Position numbers and translations under genes: made by a program. The notes under the pieces are model-generated. The model was not told where the DNA came from, did not search any database, and saw nothing but the letters and a program-made list of their open reading frames with translations. A DNA stretch of 64,000 nucleotides from Selaginella tamariscina (taxonomy: Eukaryota > Streptophyta > Lycopodiopsida > Selaginellales > Selaginellaceae), in assembly GCA_003024785.1 (NCBI GenBank), contig PUQB01000369.1, positions 151,740-215,739 on the forward strand, in the 5' to 3' direction. Below, one piece after another: positions 33,598 through 45,355 of the stretch. How positions within the stretch are numbered: the stretch's first letter is position 1; every line of letters begins with the position of its first letter.

Positions 33598-33807
33598 ATG
33601 ACACGTCCTATTTTCCTTTCAGTATTGGTTGATATAGGTTTGAGTTTGTCTTTTATTCCATATTTTATTACTACATGTTGCAGTCTTCATTTGTGTTGTG
33701 CAATCAAACCAATCTTCATTTTTTATGTTAACGGACACATTCATGCTTGTTCACGAGATGAGACTGACATTGTTCTTCATGTGGACGATCATGAATTTGA
33801 GCTTTAA
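33598..33807 (+). pseudogene. Outer Ty3 copy 2 aspartic protease remnant
   Basis: Open stretch with FLSVLVDIGLSLSFIP, the position of the usual VDSGA/T active site; the triad reads D-I-G instead of D-S/T-G. Followed by FYVNGHIHAC and DDHEFEL. The protease matures the polyprotein. The altered triad and lost frame suggest it is inactive. Confidence 0.65.
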
Positions 33808-34029
33808 TCTTTGCAGGTGGTGCCGAGTCAAGCTTTTCACCTTATTCTTAATATGAATTAATTGACTCGTAATCAAGTGTGACTTTGAAAAGTCTCCCCT
33901 TTGTTTAACTCTCCCTCATCTTTCTTCAATTCCTCTTCCTTCGTTTATATGCTTCTACCTTTGCTTCCATCACTTTTGTTTCACCCTTACTTCTACCGTC
34001 TTTTTTTATGTTCTTCCATTCTCTCTTTA

Positions 34030-35121
34030 GATCCCTCAGATGATTGTTATGAGGCAGTCATTACTCAACTTAAAAAGGAGTATGTTGATCTTTTTAACTT
34101 TGACTTATCGTTTAGAGCCAAGATTGCAACACGTTACCTTATTTCAATTGAGGATGCTAGGCTGATTAAGGTACCTGTTCAACGCCGATCATTGAAGGAG
34201 GTCAAGATTTTATAGGCAAATGTTAAGAAGATGTTGAAGAAGGGTGTTATCAAGAAATCTCAAAGTCCTTAAGTGTGCAAACCTCATCTTGTGACAAAGC
34301 CGGATGGGAGCACTCAATTCTGCATTGATTATTGCCCATTAAATAATGTAATTATCCCAGATGTTTACCCACTTCCTCATACTGTAAATCTTCTAAATCG
34401 ACTAGGGCGGAGCTGTTGGTTCACCAAGCTAGATCTCGCATCTGAATATTGGCAAGTTCTGATGGCTAGCATGGACATTCCCAAGACTGCTTTTTAGACA
34501 CCATTTGGCTTTTACGAGTTCTCGTTAATGCTTTTCAGTTTGAGCGATGCTCCAGCAACTTTCCAATGTATGATGGATGAAGTTCTTTGTGATATGTCAG
34601 AGCTGACTACCGACTTCATCAACGATGTTTTAATCCACTAAGAAGGAACATGGGAGGAGCGTGTCTCTGATCAACGCAAGGTTTTAAATCGGCTGTGGAA
34701 GTTGGTTTGAAGTTGAAGTGGTCTAAGTGTGTGTTTAGATCCAAGAACACCACTTATCTTGGCTATCGCATTTCTCGTGAAGGTTGGCAAGTTGATCTTG
34801 ATAAACTTGTTGCAGTCCTGAAGTTCCTTATGCCGAAGTGTGTGAACGATGTACAATGCTTTCTTGGTAAGGTATAATATATTAGCCATTTTGTGAATCA
34901 TCTTTTAGATCGTACTGCACCATTGCGGGCGTTACTGAAGTCATCCACATCATCTTTTGTTTGATTTAAGGATTGCAAGCACGCGTTTGTAGATCTTAAA
35001 AAACTGTTGACGATTTCTCTAGTTTTGGCATACCCTGATTACACTCGTCCCTTCATCTTGCACGTGGATGCTTCTGACATCGGTCTCAGGGGTGTATTGA
35101 TGCAGGAGAGTACAAGTGTAA
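34030..35121 (+). pseudogene. Outer Ty3 copy 2 reverse transcriptase and RNase H start
   Basis: Motifs in order: AVITQLKKEYVDLFNF, VQRRSLKEVK, HLVTKPDGSTQFCIDYCPLN, FTKLDLASEYWQVLMA, a stop, PFGFYEF, and a YVDD-box equivalent reading FINDVLIH in which the first catalytic aspartate is replaced by N. Then TTYLGYRISREGWQVDLDKL and HVDASDIGL of RNase H. At 35121 the sequence breaks in the VLMQES segment and jumps back to earlier reverse transcriptase sequence. Inactive. Confidence 0.82.
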
Positions 35122-35775
35122 AATATGTGTCGTGAGACTGTCATTGATCAACTTAAGGAGTATGCTGATCTTTTTGACTTTGACTTATCATTCAGAGCCA
35201 AGATTGCAACACGTCACTCTATTCCAATTGGGGATGCTAGGTTGATCAAGATATCTGTTCAGCATCGATCACTGAAGGAGCTCAAGATCTTGTAGGTAGA
35301 TGTTAAAGAGATGTTTGAGGAGGGTGTTATTCAAAAGTCTCAAAGCATGAGAACCTCATCTTGTGATGAAGCTGGATGGGAGCACTCAATTCTGCATCGA
35401 TTATCGCCCATTAAATGATGTAACTATTTCGAATGTTTACCCATTCCTCATATTATAGATCTTCTAAATTGACTAGGGCAGAGTCGTTGGTTCACTAAGC
35501 TAGATCTCGCATTTGAATATTGACAAATTTTGATGGCTAACATGGACATTCCCAAGACTGCTTTTCGGACACCATTTGACTTGTATGAGTTCTTGGCAAT
35601 GCCTTTCGATTTGAGCAATGCTCCAGTGACTTTCTAACAAGAAAGAACATGGGAGGAGCATGGTTGTGATGTACACAAGGTTTTGGATCGGCTGCAAAAA
35701 GTTGGTTTGAAGTTGAAACGGTCTAAGTGTGTGTTTGGATCCAAGGACACCACTTATCTTGGCTATTGCATTTCT
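35122..35775 (+). pseudogene. Second reverse transcriptase fragment of outer Ty3 copy 2
   Basis: Repeats the region of 34045-34770 in diverged form (EYADLFDFDLSFRAKIATRH, FCIDYRPLND, FTKLDLAFEY). A segment containing the YVDD box is deleted near 35635-35640 relative to 34555-34640. It stops in LGYCIS at 35775 where the solo LTR is inserted, and resumes at 44723. Confidence 0.78.
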
Positions 35776-36380
35776 TGTCATAGTTTTTATTATGACTCCC
35801 CTTTACTTTGGATGTTGACTGTTGTTACCTACTGTACTATGTTGATAAGCTCTAGATGTAGTAGGAAACAGGCCCGCTTAGTGCACTTGGGTATCTGGTG
35901 ATGGTCCGGCTGGGTGTCATTAGGTATTTGCAGAAAAATCTAGGCGAAGCTAGAACTTACCTTCTAGAAAACTCTTACCCTGGTTTTCCGTGTCCCGGTT
36001 GGGTTAATGGTTAGTTTCAGTGAGTTCGGCATGTCGGATATGTTTAGAAATGCCCCTAGGTTTGACAGGTTAGGGTTTAGGGGTCGATGGATAACTCACC
36101 AAGTATGTTCCCTCTGGGAATGAGATTTTAGTGCTATCCCACTTAAGTAAACAGGAAAATAGGGGGGGGAGGCCTCTGTCACATAAATAAAGTAGTATAT
36201 AGGAGTGAGGGTTCTTGGGTTCATGACTGAGCTTGTTACTCTTCTCCCGGTGCAAGCTCTAGTTTGTGTCATCAATGTACAACCCTCTGTTGTGCCGCCC
36301 TAACTTCTAGACGATAGGGGTACGTCCCACCTTCGGGGTAGCTTACCCTTAACGTTGGTGAATCCATGTCTGGGAGGTCT

Positions 36381-38182
36381 TGTCATAGTTTTTACTATGA
36401 CTCCTCTTTTACTTTGGACGTAGACTGTTGTTACCTACTGGATTATGTGACGAACCCTAGATGTAGAAGAAACAGGCCCGCATAGTGCACTTGGGTATCT
36501 AGTGATGGTCCGGCCGGGTGTCGTTAGGTATTTGCAAGAAACTCTAGGCGAAGCTAGCACTTCCATTTAGAAAACTCTCCCCCGTTTTGACGTTCCAGGT
36601 TAGGGGTTTTCGCAAAGTATAGCTTGTCAAAATAAGGGTTAGGGACACCCCTAGGGTTGACCTAACCCTAGGGTTGCCCTAACCCCACGTCCTAAACCCC
36701 CCCCTAGGGGTTAGGTTTAGGATTAGGATTGGACAACTCATTTTCTCTAAGGGCTAGCATTTCAGTGCCAGCCCACTTACTCATATAGGAAAACAGGGGG
36801 GGGGGGGCTCCGTCACATAAATAAGGTAGAGTATACGTAGGAGAGCTCCTGGGTTCATGAATGAGTTCGTTGCTCTTCTGCCGGTGCAAGCTTCAGCTTG
36901 TGTCGTTAAGGTACAACCCTCTGTTGTGCCGCCCTAACTTCCAGATGCCAGGGGTACGTCCCACCTTCGGGGTAGCTTACCCTTAACGTTGGCGAATCCA
37001 TGCCTGGGAGGTCTTGTCGGGATGCACGTTCCAAGAGGCAGAGGTTGAGGCTTGTCTCCAGCCTCCTCCTCCACGTCAAGCTAGGTGTAGCACTCACGGC
37101 CAAGCAAGGCACATCCGTGTCCTTGTCCAACTGTGGGCGTGGGATCTTGTTTGACAGGTTCACGTTACCTGGTTCCTGAGGGTTCATTGAGGGGTTCTAG
37201 AGTTGGCATTTAGGAACCACGTTTGTGGCACTTGGTGCAACTCTTGAATCTAAGGGCTATGGCATGATAGCCCACATCGGGGAAGGCAGTGTCACATGGA
37301 GATGTGACACTGGGCTAAACGTCACATGGTAAACACCGAGGCACGCCCTTTGGGGTTATGTCATGGGCTTGTCGCCAAGGGGTTGGATACTCTAGCAAAC
37401 ACATGCTTGTGCTTGCACTAGGGTGCTAAGCCTTGGGCATCCGCTCAAGGGAGGTTAGGTCTCGTAACTAGGTGTGCTTTGGCACACTTGGCTAGGGGAG
37501 TGTTCTCCTTGGAATCAGGGTTGAACAACCTAAGTGTTAGCAGAAGCCCTTTCGTGAGGCACTCGCAAGGTCATGTGCTTAGGGTTATCCCAAACCTAGC
37601 CTTAGGGAGTTTGCTTAGCAGAACACTCGTGTCCGCCTACGGCGCACACTCGTGTCCTCACTAAGTACTAGCCCTAGGTCTAGGGTATAACTTGGCCACT
37701 CAAACCCTTAGGGGTTAGTCGTGGTTCAGGGTACCCCTTGTCGCCCTAAAGGGGTTGTACTCCCGGATGAGGGTGATTCCTAAGGGGTAAGTGATGATGC
37801 CTTAGTTCTGTCTAGGGGTATGTGTGGAACACACGTCTCCTTGATGGGGGTTAGGGCATGAGCCTGTCTAGGTCTTCTAGGGCAAGACCCTAAGTCAACT
37901 AGGGTTATCCCTCAAGGGTTTTGGGGTAGACACTCTAGGGAGACTTAGGCTAAACCCTAAGTCAACTAGGGTTATCCCTCAAGGGTTCTGGGGGCAGACA
38001 TTCTAGGGAGACTTAGGCTAAACCCTAAGTCTCCTGTCCACTTGGGCATTAGAGTCTAACCCTAGGGGTCGTTGGGGTTGTTCTGGGAAACTTAGCGTTG
38101 CTCACACAGGGTGATGACGCCAAATGGCCACCTGGCGGCCACGTGTTGCCACGTGTTGGCCCTTTGGGTTAAAACTCTGACA
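36381..38182 (+). repeat. 5' LTR of LARD copy 2
   Basis: A 1802-bp LTR. It differs from copy 1 by a two-unit tandem repeat of about 68 bp at 37888-38029 (AACTAGGGTTATCCCTCAAG in each unit). Confidence 0.9.
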
Positions 38183-41100
38183 ATTGGTATCAGGAGCCTA
38201 TTCTCTACGGTCAGTAGGACTACCTAAAGTGTAGTGTATTTTAGGGTTTAGTTAGTTCTAAATTTTGAAGTACTCTATCACTTTCGGCTAATGTCTGAAT
38301 TCTGCGTGGAGAGTTGGTCCTGAGATCTATAACTCTTCAGAGTACACCTACTTCATAAGTGGGTGTGGGTTATGGACTTAGAAGGTAGCACTTGGAAGTC
38401 AGCTTCCAAGTTGTATGCCAGGTTATTTTACCTTAAGGTTGTCCAGGTTACTTTACCATATGTTTCCACAAGACGTGGCGTGTTAGTTTGTTCTGGCTTA
38501 CAAACTAAGTCTTGGAAGTGGATCATGTGATATGCTAAGCTTACCCATTATTGAAAATTTTTCTTTTTCTTTAAGGTGTTTGAATTTGGGATAACACATG
38601 ATTTGGAAACAGATAGTGTCCTTTGAGTCTTGGCTCATGTCAAGATTCAATATCGGATCCAACTGTAGTGTTCAAACGGGGAAAGACTTATGTTCAGAAG
38701 TGCATCTTTGACTTCGGGAGAAGGGGCATATTCAAACATAAGAATGAACACTACATTTTGACATAAAGTGTAAAATAAGCTCTTATTATAGTGCATGGTT
38801 CCGAGAGTGTAACTCTAGAAGCAACTATAGTGATGAACTTATAATACAATGGAATGTCAAATATTGACATATGATAAATATGTTAAGCAATGGGTTTGAA
38901 GATCCAATGTAGTCAAAGTATTGTCTGATGTTCGCAATATTTTGATGACGCTAGCTGCAAGTAACATTAGGTGGAATAGTTTACTAAGTTCAAGTCACCT
39001 AATTTGAACCTTAGTACAACTTGAAACCTTAGTTAGTTGTAAGCGCGCACTTGTATTCAAGTTAGCTAGCTCGACTAACTTGATTAAGAAGTTGTCTCAT
39101 AAGAGATCATAAGAGAAACTTCGGATAATAGCTAGAGAATTTCGTTATCTTACCAATATCGGTTTTGGGATAGATGGCATGATCTATTAGAAAGAGAAAT
39201 GTTGGAAACATACGTTTACATTTTCAGTTTACTGAGTAATGAAGGACTTGTATAGTGAAGGCGTTCGGCACACTTGCACATTTTCATTATTAACTCTTTA
39301 ATATTGAAATTTGTAACGTTGTTTACAATGTGGGCATAAGCTCTTGAACAAGGGTGATTCCTTAGTTAAGAAGAGCATGATTTAAGGTTCTCCAGTTTGC
39401 TTATTAACTAAGTAAAGAAACTTGCTTAGTTTGATAACTTATGTTGAGAACTATCAATGAGTCAATAACAAGTCGGGTATACATTTTGGGAGGTTTAAGT
39501 GCATGTACCTCCTTAAGATAGTTTGTATTCGGTGGGAATTAGAAGTTGGTATTGGTTTTCAATATCAATTTCATTTTTAGAGTCGAATACAATTATTTAA
39601 TAGATGGTTTCTTGACTTTGCATCATGGTCGCAAAATGCAGGCACTCAAAGAGCTTATAAAGTAGGTATCTTCAGTTCTTTGGAATATTGAAAAATAGAA
39701 CTATTCTTGACTCAAGGTTTGATAGTATTCCTTAGGTTAGTTGTTAGTTCTATCTCAAGGTTTGATGGTGTTCCTTGAGTTGGTTCAATAATATGATATT
39801 GTGTAGCGAGATTAGCACAAGAAGATGGTGTCCCTTCTTGATGATTGTAGTTCAATTCGTCCAATATCCGGTTCGAGAATTTGAGGTTTCCTATCACCTC
39901 ATCTGTGGAGATATTTATATTTTTAAACTTTGATAGAATTTGTGACAATCTTTTCAAGATTGGTTATAAATGACTTGTCAAAGTATAGTATATCTCTTCA
40001 ATATTGAGTTTGGAGCGCTCAATATCAAACTTGGTTATGATCACATGAGGTGGCCGTAAATAATATAAAGACTCAAGTGGATTTGAGTCTGACACTTTGG
40101 TAAGGCACTACCTTAGTGTTATAACTTGAAACGTGTTTTCAAGTTAGTTGAGAAATGAGACATTTCTCAATACATTGCTTGAGGGGCAATGTGTCACTTT
40201 CTGGATTGCTAGGTGTCTAGAGGAATAATGTATCTTATTCAATGTACTGAACTAGATATTTTATTCATGTTTGGGGAATCTATTGAAATATAAGGTATGA
40301 CTAAAACATGAAGTTGATCTAACACTTCAGTGTTATGATAGCATTTATGTGGAGGTTTATATCTTACTAAATCAATTAGATGAACCAGACACTAGTTCAT
40401 GATTCCTCTTAGTCTCTGAACAAAGTTCCTCGAAATACTGTCGTAACATTATATTTCCGTCTCAAAATTGAAGTTCGGTTCATGTAAACTAAGACCATAT
40501 CTATAATGTAGTTGTAGCATTTCGATAAATTGATATGATTGTAAGTTTATATCCACTAGTATAACAACTAGTTGATAAGCTTAGGATTTGAACGTTAAAA
40601 CGATCATTATCCATTCGAGAGTATCAATATCGAAATTGCGACTATTTATAGAATAAGGATTAGTTTTAAAAGATGTTTATCAAAACACTAGTTGCTTAAT
40701 TAGTGAAATGCTATACTTCGGTATAGTGTTGAAAACATTTACGAAATAGTTTAAGAGTTGGAAATAAATATAATGTTACGGAGGCGTACAGTATTACGAG
40801 TTCAGGGAGACTCTTATCGTGAAAACTAAGTTTTAAAATTCCGTATTTTGAACTTAGTACGATAAGGAGTTAGGAATTATTGAATGGCACCTAGTATGTT
40901 GTGCTCTTTGGAGAATGAGTACAATGAGGGTACTAATTAAGACAAAGATTGTTGATTAGGCATTAGAGATGGGTTGAATTTCCTGGTTTCCACATCGGTT
41001 TGTAAGAAAGGTATGTTAGCTTATCTGGTCCCTGAACTGGTCGGTGTTATGAAAGAGTACAAAGTTGGTTGTGAAAGAAATGGCAGTTGGCAAGACCTTG

Positions 41101-41828
41101 TTGTATACATGTGTACAGCCATGCGCCTCTGTGATCGCCTCTGGCCAGATTGACATGTTTACAAAGAACAGGGTTTTACGACTTGTACTCTTGTATCGGA
41201 AAAGAGCTTGATTCCGATAAAAGTCTCATACTTAGTCTGCGTAACTATATACTAATGAGAGATAGGTATAGTAGCAGACCCTTATGAAAAGGGGTAATGA
41301 GAAGCACCGAGGGATGCAGAGATGTAAAGCTATAATATCGTAACATGTGGGACCATTGGAAAATCAAAGAAATGCGAAGGTGTTTGGTCAAGCATTTGAG
41401 AAGTGCTTGTTGTGCGCTAGATGACAGAGGTCGTCAACATTTAATATTAAGGAATAAAGCAAGTCTTTATTTCTTGTTAACCAAGGGGCCGGCAACAACA
41501 CTAACTAGAGGCCTCCAATATAAATTCTAGTTAAGTAAAGAAATTAACCAGTGTTGTGTGCGTCGGGTGACAGACTTTGCAGACGTGCAAAAGGTCTCCA
41601 GGTGACTTCATGTCGCAGGTGGTGCCTCCGGCAGCTGGGTTTACGACTCAGTGAACGACGGTTCTGAAGTACTTGGTTTCGCGTAATGCAAGGGGGGTAA
41701 TAAATTATGTGAACTTTTGGCTGACTCCGCATAGAGTGATATGTTAGTTTTGGTTAGTTTTTCTAACATTATCTAGTCTTGGAGTTGGACGTCAACGAGG
41801 ACGTTGACATTTTCAAAGGCGGGGAGTG
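38183..41828 (+). other. Non-coding, hairpin-rich interior of LARD copy 2
   Basis: Collinear with 2823-6625. Stems kept include TTGGTATTG with CAATATCAA (about 39547-39569), CTCAAGG/CCTTGAG (39751-39776), AACTTGAAA/TTTTCAAGTT (40124-40146), TTGAGAAA/TTTCTCAA (40148-40171), CATTGC/GCAATG (40174-40192) and CTATAC-TTCG-GTATAG (40711-40726). No coding region. Confidence 0.75.
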
Positions 41829-43602
41829 TGTCATAGTTTTTACTATGACTCCTCTTTACTTTGGACGTTGACTGTTGTTACCTACTGGATTTGTGACGAA
41901 CCCTAGATGTAGAGAAACAGGCCCGCTAGTGCACTTGGGTATCTAGTGATGGTCCGGCCGGGTGTCGTTAGGTATTTGCAGAAACTCTAGGCGAAGCTAG
42001 CACTTCCTTTAGAAAACTCTCCCCCGTTTTGACGTCCAGGTTAGGGTTTTGCAAAGTAGCTTGTCAATAAGGGTTAGGGACACCCCTACCCTAGGGTTGC
42101 CCTAACCCACGCCCTAAACCCCCCCCTAGGGTTAGGTTTAGGATAGGATTGGACAACTCATTTTCTCTAAGGGCTAGCATTCAGTGCCAGCCCACTTACT
42201 CATATAGGAAAACAGGGGGGGGGGGGCTCCGTCACATAAATAAGGTAGAGTATACGTAGGAGAGCTCCTGGGTTCATGAATGAGTTCGTTGCTCTTCTGC
42301 CGGTGCAAGCTTCAGCTTGTGTCGTTAAGGTACAACCCTCTGTTGTGCCGCCCTAACTTCCAGATGCCAGGGGTACGTCCCACCTTCGGGGTAGCTTACC
42401 CTTAACGTTGGCGAATCCATGCCTGGGAGGTCTTGTCGGGATGCACGTTCCAAGAGGCAGAGGTTGAGGCTTGTCTCCAGCCTCCTCCTCCACGTCAAGC
42501 TAGGTGTAGCACTCACGGCCAAGCAAGGCACATCCGTGTCCTTGTCCAACTGTGGGTGGGATCTTGTTTGACAGGTTCACGTTACCTGGTTCCTGAGGGT
42601 TCATTGAGGGGTTCTAGAGTTGGCATTTAGGAACCACGTTTGTGGTACTTGGTGCAACTCTTGAATCTAAGGGCTATGGCATGATAGCCCACATCTTGGA
42701 AGGCAGTGTCACATGGGATGTGACACTGGGCTAAACGTCACATGGTACAACGCCCGAGGCACGCCCTTTGGGGTTATGTCATGGGCTTGTCGCTAAGGGG
42801 TTGGATACTCTAGCAAACAGGCATGCTTGTGCTTGCACTAGGGTGCTAAGCCTTGGGCATCCGCTCGAGGGAGGTTAGGTCTCGTAACTAGGTGTGCTTT
42901 GGCACACTTGGCTAGGGGAGTGTTCTCCTTGGAATCCAGGGGTTGAACAACCTAAGCTCATTAGCAGAAGCCCTTTCGTAAGGCACTCGCAAGGTCATGT
43001 GCTTAGGGTTATCCCAAACCTAGCCTTAGGGAGTTTGCTTAGCAGAACACTCGTGTCGCCTACGGCGCACACTCGTGTCCTCACTAAGTACTAGCCCTAG
43101 GTCTAGGGTGTAACTTGGCCACTCAAACCCTTAGGGGTTAGTCGTGGTTCAGGGTACCCCTTGTCGCCCTAAAGGGGTTGTACTCCCGGATGAGGGTGAT
43201 TCCTCAAGGGGTAAGTGATGCCTTAGCTCTGTCACGGGGTATGTGTGGAACACACGTCTCCTTGATGGGGGTTAGGGCATGAGCCTGTCTAGGTCTTCTA
43301 GGGCAAGACCCTAAGTCAACTAGGGTTATCCCTCAAGGGTTTTGGGGTAGACACTCTAGGGAGACTTAGGCTAAACCCTAAGTCAACTAGGGTTATCCCT
43401 CAAGGGTTCTGGGGGCAGACATTCTAGGGAGACTTAGGCTAAACCCTAAGTCTCTTGTCCACTTGGGCATTAGAGTCTAACCCTAGGGGTCGTTGGGGTT
43501 GTTCTGGGAAACTTAGCGTTGCTCACACAGGGTGATGACGCCAAATGGCCACCTGGCGCCACGTGTTGCCACGTGTTGGCCCTTTGGGTTAAAACTCTGA
43601 CA
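41829..43602 (+). repeat. 3' LTR of LARD copy 2
   Basis: A 1774-bp LTR; it shares the two-unit repeat (43308-43449) with the 5' LTR of the same copy. Confidence 0.9.
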
Positions 43603-44722
43603 GGTCTTGTCGGATTACACGTTCCAAGAGGCAGAGGTAGAGGCTTGTCCAGCCTCCTCCTCCACGTCAAGCTAGTGTAGCACTCACGGCCAAGCAAGGC
43701 ACATTTGTGTCCTTATCTAACTGTGGTGTGGATCTTGTTTGACAGGTTCACATTATCTTCCTAAGGGTTTCACAAAGGGGTTCTAGAGTTGGCATTTAGG
43801 AGCCACGTTTGTGGTACTTAGTGCAACTCTTGAATCTAAGGGCTATGGCATGATAGCCCACATCATGGAAGGCAGTGTCACATGGGAGATGTGACACTGG
43901 GCTAAACGTCATGCGATACAAAGCCCAAGGCATGCCCTTTGGGGTTCTAGCCAACAGACATGCTTGTGCTTGCACTAGGGTGCTAAGCCTTGGTATCCGC
44001 TCAAGGGAGGTAGGTCTCGTAACTAGGTGTGCTTTGGGCACACTTGGCTAGGGGAGTGTTCTCCTTAGAATCCAGGGGTGAACAACCTAAGCTCATCAGC
44101 AAAAAGCCCTTTCATAAGGCACTCGCAAAGTCATGTACTTAGGGTTATCCAAACCTAGCCTTAGGGAGTTTGCTTAGCAAAACACTCGGTTCACCTATGG
44201 CGCACACTCGTGTCCTCACTAAGTACTAGCCTAGGTCTAGGGTATGACTTGGCCACTCAAACCCTTAGGGGTTTGTCGTGGTTCAGGGTACTCCTTGTCG
44301 CCCTAAAGGGTTGTACTCCCAGATGAGGGTGATTCCTCAAGGGGTAAGTGACGATGCCTTGACTTTGTCATGAGGGTATGTGTGAGACACTCTCCTTTGT
44401 GGGTTAGGGCATGAGCCTGTTTAGGTCTATTGGACAGGATCTAAAGTCTACTCGGTTATCCTCTAAGTTTAAGGGATGGTCATTCTAGGGACTTAGGTAG
44501 GACTCTAAGTCTTCTACCTAATTGGGCCTCTAGGGTTCATGGGATGGTCATTCTAAGGGACTAGGGTAGGACTCTAAGTCTTTTGCCTAATTGGGCCCCA
44601 GAGTCAGACTCTTAGGGTTATCTTGGAAGACTTAGCGTTGCTCACATAGGGTGATGACGCCGAATGGCCACTTGGCAGCCACGTGTTGCCACGTGTTGGC
44701 CCTTTGGGTTAAAACTCTGACA

Positions 44723-45355
44723 TTCTCGTGAAGGTTTGCAAGTTGATCCTGATAAACTTGTTGCAATTTTGAAGTTCCTTACGCCAAAAGTGTGTGAACT
44801 ATGTGCAACGCCCGAAGTGTGTGAATAATGTGCAATGCTTTTTTGGCAGATATAATATCTTGGCAAATTTTGTGGATCATCTTTCAGATCATACTACACC
44901 GTTGCAGGCATTGTTGAACCCATCCATGTCATCTTTTCTAGTCTAAGGATTGCAAGCACACATTTGTAAATCTTAAAAAACTGTTGACGACTTTTCCAGT
45001 TTTGGCATATCTTGATTACACTCATCCCTTCATCTTGTACATGGATGCTTCTAACATTGGGTCTTAGGGGCTATTGATGCAGGAGAGTACGAGTGTACCA
45101 GGTCAACGACATACATCAACGATATGTTGTAACCACAAAGGTGAATTACTCCATGACAAAGAAGGAGTGTCTAGCAGCCGTTTGGGGTTTTGAGAAGCTC
45201 ACTGCCTACCTGCATGGTTCTCGAACTCTCTTAGAAGGCAATTATGTTATAGTCACTTTGTTATTGAAGTGGAAGAACTTGGTTGGCTGTATGCTCGGTG
45301 GGTCTTGAAATTTTAAATTTAAAACTTCAAGGTTATTCATTGCCCAAGGAGTTCC
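44723..45355 (+). pseudogene. Outer Ty3 copy 2: reverse transcriptase end and RNase H
   Basis: Resumes with CTCGTGAAGG coding for the REG segment, then a short internal duplication (44785-44840, two GTGTGAA-TATGTGCAA copies), MDASNIG-like codons and an open stretch 45093-45308 with YSMTKKECLAAVWGFEKLTA. Homologous to 14446-15052. Confidence 0.78.

Larger units (their letters stand above)
36381..43602 (+). mobile_element. Full-length LARD copy 2, nested in a LARD solo LTR
   Basis: LTRs at 36381-38182 and 41829-43602; GGTCT flanks at 36376-36380 and 43603-43607. The primer site TGGTATCAGGAGCC is at 38185 and the polypurine tract AAAGGCGGGGAGTG at 41815-41828. Same family as 1002-8319, with no gag or pol. 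The self-nesting shows at least two rounds of activity. Confidence 0.93.
35776..44722 (+). mobile_element. LARD-family solo LTR, itself split by a full LARD
   Basis: LTR halves at 35776-36380 and 43603-44722 together make one LTR, starting TGTCATAG and ending CTCTGACA. They lie in reverse transcriptase: GCATTTCT before and TTCTCGTG after give a 4-bp TTCT overlap. The halves are more diverged from the other LTRs than those are from each other, so this is an older member. No internal region is present: a solo LTR from recombination. Confidence 0.85.
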
